Shown one piece after another: positions 34,223 to 41,482 of a DNA stretch of 64,000 nt. The position numbers and the translations under genes are program-made. How positions within the stretch are numbered: the stretch's first letter is position 1; every line of letters starts with the position of its first letter. The notes under the pieces were generated by a model, which searched no databases, was not told where the DNA came from, and was given only the letters and a program-made list of their open reading frames with translations. Origin of the DNA: Oxalobacteraceae bacterium OTU3CAMAD1 (GTDB taxonomy: Bacteria; Pseudomonadota; Gammaproteobacteria; Burkholderiales; Burkholderiaceae_D); contig CP099650.1 in the NCBI GenBank assembly GCA_024123915.1, forward strand, positions 2,976,001 through 3,040,000. Reading direction: 5' to 3'.

Positions 34223-34512
34223 GCCGCCTCCGTGTTCCGTGTGACGATGCGCAGGCCGTCGCGCACCTCGGTCGAGCAGGCGCGCAGACGGTCGCCCTGC
34301 TCGGTCCATACCCAGCAATCCTGGCAGGCGCCCATCAGGCAAAAACCGGCGCGGCGCCCGTCGTCGAATTCGGAACTGCGCAAGGTGCGGGCGACGCTCA
34401 TGATGGCGACCAGCAGCGTGTCGCCGTGCAGCGCCTGCGCGGGGCGTCCGTCGATGTAGAAGTGAACCGGCGCGCGGACGGTTTCCGCCAGCCGGACAAA
34501 GCGTGGATTCAT
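34204..34512 (-). CDS. (2Fe-2S)-binding subunit, HcnA-like
   Basis: A 102 aa ferredoxin-fold protein, the small gamma subunit of the oxidase complex. It shows the N-terminal half of a plant-type 2Fe-2S domain: VHFYIDGRPAQALHGDTLLVA, then the cysteines in GFCLMGACQDCWVW and a later RACSTEV. Length matches HcnA (about 104 aa) and related subunits. It starts in the last bases of the transporter ATPase gene (ATGA overlap) and overlaps the next flavoprotein gene, so all three subunits are translated in coupling. Electron acceptor unknown. Confidence 0.88.
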   Translation of the reverse strand: MNPRFVRLAETVRAPVHFYIDGRPAQALHGDTLLVAIMSVARTLRSSEFDDGRRAGFCLMGACQDCWVWTEQGDRLRACSTEVRDGLRIVTRNTEAAWLNQA

Positions 34513-36365
34513 GCGACTTCCTCAAAACGTTGTAGGGGCGCTTGCAGCGGGATCAGCGCGGCGGGCGTGTGATGGCAGAGTATCTCGCCGCCATTGGGCA
34601 GTTGCTGGCGTGGCGGCGGCAGGCGGTTGCACAAACCATCGATACGCACGCCGCAGCGCGGCAGGAAGCCGCACAAGGCGGCGTCCGGGACGGCCGGCAG
34701 CGGAGCAAGCGTAGGAAGATGGGCGGCGCCGCGCGCGCAGACGGTGTCGAGCCAGCCCATCTCCAGCTTCGGCACCGACGATACCAGCAAATGCGTGTAG
34801 GGGTGGAAGGGCGCGTCGCCCAACGCCGCGCGTGGCCGCGATTCGACCTTCTGGCCGGCGTACAGCACCACGATCTCGTCGCAGATGGCGCGCACGGTGT
34901 TGATGTCGTGGCTGATGAACATGTAAGACACCTTCAATTCCCGCCGCAGTTCCGCCATCAGGTCGAGGATGGCGGCGGCGACGACGGTGTCGAGCGCGGA
35001 CGTGATTTCGTCGCACAGGATCAAATCCGGCCCGGCCGCCAGCGCGCGCGCCAGGTTGATGCGCTGTTTCTGGCCGCCGGACAGTTCGCCCGGCAGGCGA
35101 TCGGCGATGGAAGCCGGTAGCTTGACCAGGTCCAGCAGCTGTAGCACGCGTTTGCGGCGTGCGTCGCCGCGCAGATGCAGATAAAAGCTCAATGGACGCG
35201 CCAGGATGGCGCCGATGCTATGAGCCGGGTTGAGCGCCGTGTCGGCGTTCTGGAACACGAACTGCACCCGCTGGTGCTGTTCGCGCGTCCTGCCATGACT
35301 GCCGTCGGGCAGCGGCGCGTTGTCCAGCAGTACCTGTCCGCGCGCGCTGGGCACCATGCCGGCCACCACCCGCGCTAAGGTAGTTTTGCCGGAGCCGGAT
35401 TCGCCGATGACGCCGACCGTGGCGCCGCGTTCGATGGTCAGGTCGATGTCGGTCAGGATGCGCTTGGCGGGCAGGCCGTCGCGGCCGATCGGGCCGTAGC
35501 CGGCGCAGAGGCCGCGAATTTGCAGCAGCGGCACCGGCATGCGCACCGGCTCGGACGCGATGACGCCGATATCGCGTTCCACCGGTTCGGCCGCCGCCAG
35601 CAGGCAGCGGGTGTAGTCGTGGGCCGGCGCCTCCAGCACTTGCGCGGTTTCGCCGTTCTCGCGGATCTCGCCGTCGCGCAGCACGACGATGCGGTCGGCC
35701 ATCTGCGCCACCACCGCTAGGTCGTGCGACACATACACCGCCGTGGTGCCGAGCTGGCGCACCACGTTGCGGAAGGCGCGCAGCACTTCGATCTGCGTCG
35801 TCACGTCCAGCGCGGTGGTCGGCTCGTCGAGGATCACCAGCGCCGGGTCGGTGATGAAGGCCATCGCCGCCATCACCCGTTGCAGCTGGCCGCCCGACAC
35901 CTGGTGCGGATAGCGCGCGCCGATATGCTCCGGATCCGGCAGCGCCAGGGCGCGGAACAGCTCCACCGCCTTGGCTTCTGCCTTGGCTCGGGTCAGCGTG
36001 CGGTGGATGGCGGCGCTTTCGACCACCTGGTCCATCAGGGTGCGCGAAGGATTGAAAGACGACGCCGCGCTTTGCGCGATGTAGGCGACTGTGCGTCCGC
36101 GCAGGCCGGACAGGCCGGCGTCGTCGAGCTCCAGCACTTGCTTGTCGCCGATCCGCACGCTGCCCCCGGCGATGCGGCAGCCGTTGCGCGCATAGCCCAT
36201 CAGCGACAGCGCGATGGTGGTCTTGCCGGAACCGGATTCGCCGATCAGGGCCAACACCTCTCCTTCATTGATGGCGAAATCGACGCCCTTGACGATGGGG
36301 AATTCGATGCCGGCGTCGTTGCGCGCCACCACCCGCAGGCCTTCCACTTGTACCAATGGCTTCAT
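34509..36365 (-). CDS. fused dipeptide/opine-type ABC ATPase (DppD-DppF in one chain)
   Basis: A 618 aa protein with two complete ABC ATPase domains. Half one: Walker A GESGSGKTT (about residue 42), signature VSGGQLQRVMA and Walker B LVILDEPTT. Half two: Walker A GESGSGKTT again (about residue 320), signature LSGGQKQRINLARAL and LILCDEITSALD. Each half ends in an oligopeptide-ABC C-terminal extension; the second includes a Cys-containing FLPRCGVRIDGLC. Fused DppDF proteins occur in several proteobacteria. Start overlaps the permease stop (ATGA). It powers the importer formed with the two permeases upstream. Confidence 0.93.
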   Translation of the reverse strand: MKPLVQVEGLRVVARNDAGIEFPIVKGVDFAINEGEVLALIGESGSGKTTIALSLMGYARNGCRIAGGSVRIGDKQVLELDDAGLSGLRGRTVAYIAQSAASSFNPSRTLMDQVVESAAIHRTLTRAKAEAKAVELFRALALPDPEHIGARYPHQVSGGQLQRVMAAMAFITDPALVILDEPTTALDVTTQIEVLRAFRNVVRQLGTTAVYVSHDLAVVAQMADRIVVLRDGEIRENGETAQVLEAPAHDYTRCLLAAAEPVERDIGVIASEPVRMPVPLLQIRGLCAGYGPIGRDGLPAKRILTDIDLTIERGATVGVIGESGSGKTTLARVVAGMVPSARGQVLLDNAPLPDGSHGRTREQHQRVQFVFQNADTALNPAHSIGAILARPLSFYLHLRGDARRKRVLQLLDLVKLPASIADRLPGELSGGQKQRINLARALAAGPDLILCDEITSALDTVVAAAILDLMAELRRELKVSYMFISHDINTVRAICDEIVVLYAGQKVESRPRAALGDAPFHPYTHLLVSSVPKLEMGWLDTVCARGAAHLPTLAPLPAVPDAALCGFLPRCGVRIDGLCNRLPPPRQQLPNGGEILCHHTPAALIPLQAPLQRFEEVA

Positions 36366-37222
36366 CGTGCGTCCCTCCGTTTGCCGCGCAGGTTATCGAT
36401 CAGCAGGTTGACGCCGATGGTCAGGCTGGCGATGGCCAGCGCCGGCATCAGCACGGCCGGCGCGCCTTCACTGAGGCCGCCAATGTTCTCGCGCACCAGC
36501 GACCCCCAGTCGGCGTCCGGCGGCTGCACGCCGAGGCTCAGGAACGAGAGGCCGGACAACAGCAGCACGGTGAACACGAAGCGCAGGCCGAAGTCGGCCA
36601 GCACCGGACGGATCATGTTCGGCAGGATCTCGACGCAGCCGATATAGGCCATGCCTTCGCCGCGCGCCTTGGCCGCCTGTACGAAGTCGAGCGCCTGCAC
36701 GTTGACGGCCAGCGCGCGGGCAATGCGGTAGGCCCCCGGCATGAAGCCCAGGGCGGCGGTGATGATCAGCAGCGGCACCGAGGAACCGAACGACGCCACC
36801 ATCATCAGCGCGAACATTTTGCTGGGGATGGAGATCAGCGCGTCCAGGGCGCGGCTCAGGGAGGCGTCGAACCAGCCGCCGGCGACCGCCGCGTAGAGGC
36901 CGAGCAGCGTGCCGGTGGCGCTGGCCAGCACGGTCGCCGCCAGCGCCAGCGCCACCGTGTAGCGGGCGCCGTACAGGATGCGGCTCAACATGTCGCGGCC
37001 AAGGTAGTCGGTACCGAGCGGGAACTGCCAGCTGATGGAGCCGAAGACGTCCGGGTCGACGATGGCCGAGGCGTCGTGCGGCGACAGCGATGGACCGGCC
37101 AGCGTGACGATCAGCCAGAAGACCACGATGGCCAGGCCGAGCAGGGCGGCCGGCGACATGGTCGACCAGGCGCCGGCGACCGCGCGGACAAACGGGAAGG
37201 AGGCAAGGGTGGAGCTGCTCAT
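36362..37222 (-). CDS. ABC transporter permease, DppC-like
   Basis: A 286 aa inner-membrane permease of the peptide/nickel/opine class. It has an N-terminal membrane helix, the DppC loop with FPLGTDYLGRDMLSRILYGA near residue 70, five more helices, and the EAA-type cytoplasmic loop around DFVQAAKARGEGMAYIGCVE. ATG 37222 overlaps the stop of the DppB-like gene. The longer open frame to 38287 is not coding upstream of this point. Partner of the DppB-like and fused DppDF proteins. Confidence 0.92.
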   Translation of the reverse strand: MSSSTLASFPFVRAVAGAWSTMSPAALLGLAIVVFWLIVTLAGPSLSPHDASAIVDPDVFGSISWQFPLGTDYLGRDMLSRILYGARYTVALALAATVLASATGTLLGLYAAVAGGWFDASLSRALDALISIPSKMFALMMVASFGSSVPLLIITAALGFMPGAYRIARALAVNVQALDFVQAAKARGEGMAYIGCVEILPNMIRPVLADFGLRFVFTVLLLSGLSFLSLGVQPPDADWGSLVRENIGGLSEGAPAVLMPALAIASLTIGVNLLIDNLRGKRRDAR

Positions 37223-38175
37223 AGATTGCGTAACCTCGGGTTGGACAGGATGGCGCAGATATCGGCCAGCATCACCAGCAGCAAATAGGCGCCGCAGAAG
37301 ATCATCGCGCAGGCCTGCACCAGCGGAATGTCGCGGGTGGTGACGGCGTCGATCATCAGGTTGGCGATGCCGGGGTAGTTGAAGATACTTTCGACAATCA
37401 GCACGCCGCCGAGCAGGTACGACAGGCTTAGTGCCACGGCGTTGGCGATCGGGCCGATGGCGTTCGGCAGCGCGTGCATCAACACGATGCGCACGGGACG
37501 CGCGCCCTTGAGCCGCGCCATTTCGACGTAGGGCGAGCGTAACTGGTCGATGACGGCGGCGCGCGTCATGCGCGCCATCTGCGCCACGATCACGCAGCAC
37601 AGCGTGAAGACCGGCATGGCGTAGGCCCGCAGGAACTGGCCCAGTGTCTCGATGTCCGCCGTGTGCGACAGCGCCGACAGCCAGCGCAGCTTGACCGCGA
37701 ACAGCAGCACCGCCAAGGTGGCGATCAGGAATTCCGGCACCGACACGAGGGACACGGCCAGCATGTTCATGCCCCGGTCGAAGCGCGAGCCGCGAAACAT
37801 CGCCGACAGTATGCCCAGCGACAGCGCCAGCGGCACCGAGACCACAGCCGTGGCGCCGGCCAATACCAGGGAGCTTGGCAGACGGTCGCCGATCAGCGCG
37901 GAAATCGCCTGGCCGTTCACCAGTGAGACGCCGGCATCGCCCTTCAGCATCTGGATCAGCCAGTGCGCATAGCGCTGCGGCGCCGGCTGATCGAGGCCGA
38001 ACTGCACGCGCAGCGCGGCCACCGCTTCCGGAGTCGCGGCCTGGCCCAGCGACTCCTGGGCGGCGTCGCCGGGCAGCAGGTTGGTGATGCCGAAGACGAC
38101 GATCGAGACGATCAGCAAGGTGAGGGCGCCGATGCCGAGGCGGCTGAGGAGGAGTTTGACTATGGTGGTATTCAT
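37219..38175 (-). CDS. ABC transporter permease, DppB-like
   Basis: A 318 aa permease with the DppB layout: first helix (LLLSRLGIGALTLLIVSIVV), periplasmic loop with LPGDAAQESLGQAATPE and FGLDQPAPQRYAHWL, then five helices and the EAA loop SPYVEMARLKGARPVRIVLM near residue 220. Length is normal. It starts 9 bp after the OrdL-like oxidase gene, so uptake and oxidation are in one transcript. The cognate binding protein is likely the one at 46817-48382, since none is inside this operon. Confidence 0.92.
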   Translation of the reverse strand: MNTTIVKLLLSRLGIGALTLLIVSIVVFGITNLLPGDAAQESLGQAATPEAVAALRVQFGLDQPAPQRYAHWLIQMLKGDAGVSLVNGQAISALIGDRLPSSLVLAGATAVVSVPLALSLGILSAMFRGSRFDRGMNMLAVSLVSVPEFLIATLAVLLFAVKLRWLSALSHTADIETLGQFLRAYAMPVFTLCCVIVAQMARMTRAAVIDQLRSPYVEMARLKGARPVRIVLMHALPNAIGPIANAVALSLSYLLGGVLIVESIFNYPGIANLMIDAVTTRDIPLVQACAMIFCGAYLLLVMLADICAILSNPRLRNL

Positions 38176-38184
38176 CGTCGCGCC

Positions 38185-39459
38185 TCAGTGCAGGATGTCT
38201 TGCAGCTTGTACCACGCCCCGACCATCGGCAGGAACCACGGCTTGCCGGAGTAGCCGGGGATCGCCGGCCAGTCCAGGTCGCGCCACGGATTGCTCTCTT
38301 TTTTGCCGGCCATGATGTCGGCCATCTGGCGGCCCATGTGCACCGACATCTGCACGCCATGGCCGCTGTAGCCCAGCGAGTAGAACATGCCTTCGTGTTC
38401 GCCCGCGCGCGGCAGGCGGTCGGCCGTCATGTCCACCAGTCCTCCCCAGCAGTAGTCGATGCCGGTGTTGGCCAGCTGCGGGAACAGGCGCACCATGGTG
38501 TCGGCCAGTATGCGGCCGCTCTTGGTGTCCGATTTCGGGTTCGACAGCGCGAAGCGCGCGCGCCCGCCGAACAGCAGGCGGTTGTCCGGCGTGAGGCGGA
38601 AGTAGTTGCCGATGTTTTTGGTGGTGACGTAGTTGCGGCGGGTCGGCGTGATCTCGTTGATCAACTGTGGCGACAGCGGCGCGGTGGCGATGATGAAGCT
38701 GCCGACCGATACCAGGCGCCGGCGGAAGTAGCCGAACGGCCCCAGGCTGGAATTGCCGGTGGCCAGAAACACCTGCGCGGCCTCGATGTCGCCGCGCGCG
38801 GACTTGAGCCGGAAGCCGCCGGTGGTGCGCTCGATGGCCTGCACCGCCGCGTTCTCGTAGACCCGGGCGCCGGCACGCACCGCCGCCTGCCCCAATCCGA
38901 CGCCGAATTTACCCATATGCATCTGCGCGCCCTGTCGCTGTAGCAGGCCGCCGTAAAAACCGCTGGAACCGATTTCGTCGCTCATGCGCTCCGGCGTCAC
39001 CAGTTCGACGTTCGGATCGACGCTGGTGCGCAGGCGCTCGTGAACCCGCACCAGCTTCTCGTAGTGTTCCGGCTTGGCCGCCAGTTTGAGTTTGCCGCAG
39101 CGCTGGAAGTCGCAATCGATCGCTTCGGCGGCGATGATCTCTTCGACCGTGACGACGGCCGCGTCGTAGGCTTCGTAGTAGGCGCGGGCGCGGCCCTCGC
39201 CAAGGCGGGTCGACAGGTCCGCGTAGTCGTGCGCCAGGCCGGTATTGCATTGGCCGCCGTTGCGCCCCGACGCCTCGCCGGCGATGCGGCCCGCTTCGAG
39301 CAGGATCACCGACGCGCCGCGCCTGGCCAGCTCCAGCGCCGCCGACAGCCCGGTAAAGCCGCCGCCAACGACGACAACGTCCGCCCTTGGAGGGACAGGT
39401 CCGTTGGCGGCGCCGAGAAACCGTGGCGCCGTGTCGAGCCAGTACGATTCAAGCTTCAT
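38185..39459 (-). CDS. FAD-dependent amine oxidoreductase, OrdL/PuuB-like
   Basis: A 424 aa DAO-family enzyme resembling gamma-glutamylputrescine oxidase (PuuB/OrdL) and related secondary-amine oxidases. N-terminal YWLDTAP (typical for the group), FAD motif VVVVGGGFTGLSAALELARRG (one residue split here for length: GGGFTGLSAA at about 34) and the characteristic ASGRNGGQC. The C-terminal GLVDMTADRLPRAGEHEGM and YSLGYSGHGVQMSVHMG complete the FAD site. ATG 39459 follows AAGGAT. It heads the seven-gene operon and is divergent from an aldehyde dehydrogenase that could oxidise its aldehyde product. Confidence 0.9.
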   Translation of the reverse strand: MKLESYWLDTAPRFLGAANGPVPPRADVVVVGGGFTGLSAALELARRGASVILLEAGRIAGEASGRNGGQCNTGLAHDYADLSTRLGEGRARAYYEAYDAAVVTVEEIIAAEAIDCDFQRCGKLKLAAKPEHYEKLVRVHERLRTSVDPNVELVTPERMSDEIGSSGFYGGLLQRQGAQMHMGKFGVGLGQAAVRAGARVYENAAVQAIERTTGGFRLKSARGDIEAAQVFLATGNSSLGPFGYFRRRLVSVGSFIIATAPLSPQLINEITPTRRNYVTTKNIGNYFRLTPDNRLLFGGRARFALSNPKSDTKSGRILADTMVRLFPQLANTGIDYCWGGLVDMTADRLPRAGEHEGMFYSLGYSGHGVQMSVHMGRQMADIMAGKKESNPWRDLDWPAIPGYSGKPWFLPMVGAWYKLQDILH

Positions 39460-39774
39460 GCATCTATCCTTGGTTGGACGTTTTGTTAAAACCATTACAC
39501 CATAGCCACGCCTGCGCAATATCCTGAATTTTCGCGCCGGGGAGACAGAATGCGCGGTTTTGCCCGCCGTCGGCAGCACAGATTGCTGCGCCTCCCGCAC
39601 CCCTCGAGCAGCGCCGCCGTCCCTTCTCGCGCCTCGCAGCAGGAACGGCGGCTGCGCCCAAAACTACACAAGCTTGCGCCATCCACGGCCGGACCGGCGG
39701 CATTAAATGCTGCGCTCCCGCGCTTAGCATGGGGTTATGCAGTTTTTATTCCACTTATCAAAAGGATACGCCCT
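39460..39774. other. 315-bp divergent intergenic region
   Basis: Gene-free region between the OrdL-like operon (minus) and the aldehyde dehydrogenase (plus); it must hold both promoters. The middle (39541-39720) is GC-rich with no conserved reading. The end next to the dehydrogenase is A/T-rich (GTTTTTATTCCACTTATC) and includes the ribosome-binding AAAGGAT. I see no convincing -35/-10 pair or operator dyad. Confidence 0.5.
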
Positions 39775-41262
39775 ATGCACAGCTTCAATCCGGACCTGGT
39801 GAAGGTCTCCAGTTCTCATTTCATCGGCGGCGTCCATGTGGCGGGCCAAGGGGCGGCGCTCGACCTGGATGTGCGCCGACCTTCCGATAACCATGTCTAT
39901 GCCGGCCTGCCGGTGGCCGATGCCGATGTGGTGGATATGGCCGTGCAAAACGCATGGCAAGCTTTCAAAAAAAGTAACTGGGCGCGCCAGGCGCCGCGCG
40001 AGCGAGCCCGCATCATGCGGCGTTGGGCCGATTTGATCGAGGCCGATGTGGCGCATTTGGCCGCGTTGGAGGCGGTGGGTTCTACCCGTCCGATCGCCAA
40101 CGCCGTGGCCTGGGATATTCCGTTCACCGCCGAAGGACTGCGTTTCTTCGCGGAGTTCGCCGACAAGGTGGGTGGCGACGTGGCGGCCACGCGCAGCGAC
40201 GCGCTGGGCATGACCATCGCCGAGCCGTATGGTGTGATCGGCGCCATCGCGCCGTGGAACTTCCCGCTGGTGATGGCCTCCTGGAAGATAGGGCCGGCGC
40301 TGGCCGCCGGCAACGCGGTGGTGCTCAAGCCGTCCGAGTTGACGCCGTTTTCCGCGATCCGCCTGGCGGAGCTGGCGATCGCCGCCGGCATGCCTGCCGG
40401 GATATTCAATGTAATCCAGGGCGACGGCCGCACCACAGGTGATGCGCTGGTGCGTCATCCGCGCATCTCCAAGGTGACTTTTACTGGTTCCACCCGTACC
40501 GGCTCGGCTATCATGGCTGCATGCGCGGAGAGCGGCACCAAGCCCGTGACCTTGGAGCTGGGCGGTAAAAGTCCGCAGCTGGTGTTCGCCGACGCGCCGG
40601 ATCTGGACCGGGTGGCGAAGATGGTCGCCGGCGCCATCACCGGCAACGCCGGACAGGTGTGCGTGGCCGGATCGCGCCTGATTGTGCAGCGCGGCGTCGC
40701 CGACCAACTGGTGGATGGCATCGCGGCGGCGTTCAAGGCGCTGCGGCCCGGCCACACGTGGAGCGGCGACACCACACTGTCGCCTATTATCAGCCGCAAG
40801 GACGCGCTGCGCATCGATGGCGTGGTGCGGCGCGCGGTGGAGGCGGGCGCCAATATCGCCGCCGGCGGCGGGCTGGCGGAGGTCGAAGGCGAGGGTGGCT
40901 ATTATCAGCCGACGATACTGACGGGCGTCGGGTCGGACATGGAGGCGGTGCGCGACGAGATCTTCGGGCCGGTGATGACGGTGCAGGTATTCGACGACGA
41001 CGACGAGGCGCTGGCGCTGGGCGATCATCCGGCATACGGACTGGCGGCCGGCGTGCACACCGCCGATATCGGCCGCGCGCTGCGCTGCGCGCGCGAGCTG
41101 GAGGCGGGCACCGTGTGGATCAACCGCTACGGCCGCAGCGACGATTACGTGCTGCCGACCGGAGGCTTCAAACGCTCGGGCATGGGCAAGGATCTGGGCC
41201 GGCAATCGTACGAGGCGAACCTGCGCTACAAGACGGTGCTGGTCGATTTCATGCGCCAATAA
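39775..41262 (+). CDS. aldehyde dehydrogenase family protein (PuuC-like)
   Basis: A 495 aa NAD(P)-dependent aldehyde dehydrogenase. Seen: IAPWNFPLVMASWKIGPALA (cofactor site), VTFTGSTRTGSAI, catalytic Glu in LELGGKSPQL and catalytic Cys in GNAGQVCVAGSR, plus the C-terminal FKRSGMGKDLG. ATG 39775 is preferred because AAAGGATA precedes it and the family N-terminus begins there; the upstream 75 codons are unlike any ALDH. Divergent pairing with the OrdL-like amine oxidase matches the PuuB-PuuC logic of polyamine breakdown, so it probably oxidises gamma-amino or gamma-glutamyl-amino aldehydes. Confidence 0.9.
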   Translation: MHSFNPDLVKVSSSHFIGGVHVAGQGAALDLDVRRPSDNHVYAGLPVADADVVDMAVQNAWQAFKKSNWARQAPRERARIMRRWADLIEADVAHLAALEAVGSTRPIANAVAWDIPFTAEGLRFFAEFADKVGGDVAATRSDALGMTIAEPYGVIGAIAPWNFPLVMASWKIGPALAAGNAVVLKPSELTPFSAIRLAELAIAAGMPAGIFNVIQGDGRTTGDALVRHPRISKVTFTGSTRTGSAIMAACAESGTKPVTLELGGKSPQLVFADAPDLDRVAKMVAGAITGNAGQVCVAGSRLIVQRGVADQLVDGIAAAFKALRPGHTWSGDTTLSPIISRKDALRIDGVVRRAVEAGANIAAGGGLAEVEGEGGYYQPTILTGVGSDMEAVRDEIFGPVMTVQVFDDDDEALALGDHPAYGLAAGVHTADIGRALRCARELEAGTVWINRYGRSDDYVLPTGGFKRSGMGKDLGRQSYEANLRYKTVLVDFMRQ

Positions 41263-41360
41263 CGGGCGCCGGGCCGCGCCGCTTTGGCGCATCGCGGCGC
41301 GCGCGGCACCGTGGCGGTGCGGGTGGCTTCAGGTCAGCAAGCTGTGCTGATTGCAGGCGG

Positions 41361-41382
41361 CAAAACAAATATTTCTGTTTTG
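41361..41382. promoter_or_regulatory. inverted repeat CAAAACA-N8-TGTTTTG
   Basis: A perfect 7-bp inverted repeat with an A/T-rich spacer, 100 bp upstream of the TonB receptor ATG. It is not followed by a T-run, so it is more likely an operator than a terminator. Regulator unknown; it does not fit the Fur consensus. Confidence 0.3.
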
Positions 41383-41482
41383 TGACAAGGTGATTACAGG
41401 ACAAACCGGTGGGGTGCGCATGTTGTAATCGAACTCAGTAGACGCATAAACAAGTACCTCCACACCTTACCAGGAGTTCGTC

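Noticed and set aside
31682..34512. Firm annotation as hydrogen cyanide synthase hcnABC
   Set aside because: Subunit plan is shared with opine oxidases and hydroxyproline dehydrogenase, and the linkage to an importer and amine oxidase favours catabolism.
34223..34525. N-terminal extension of the BFD-type flavoprotein
   Set aside because: It is the alternative frame of the 2Fe-2S gene; the FAD motif starts right at ATG 34222.
39550..39774. 75-codon extension of the aldehyde dehydrogenase
   Set aside because: No ALDH similarity and no ribosome site; ATG 39775 fits the family start.
41263..41340. GC-rich hairpins after the aldehyde dehydrogenase as terminator
   Set aside because: No run of T follows the stems; folding is expected from base composition alone.
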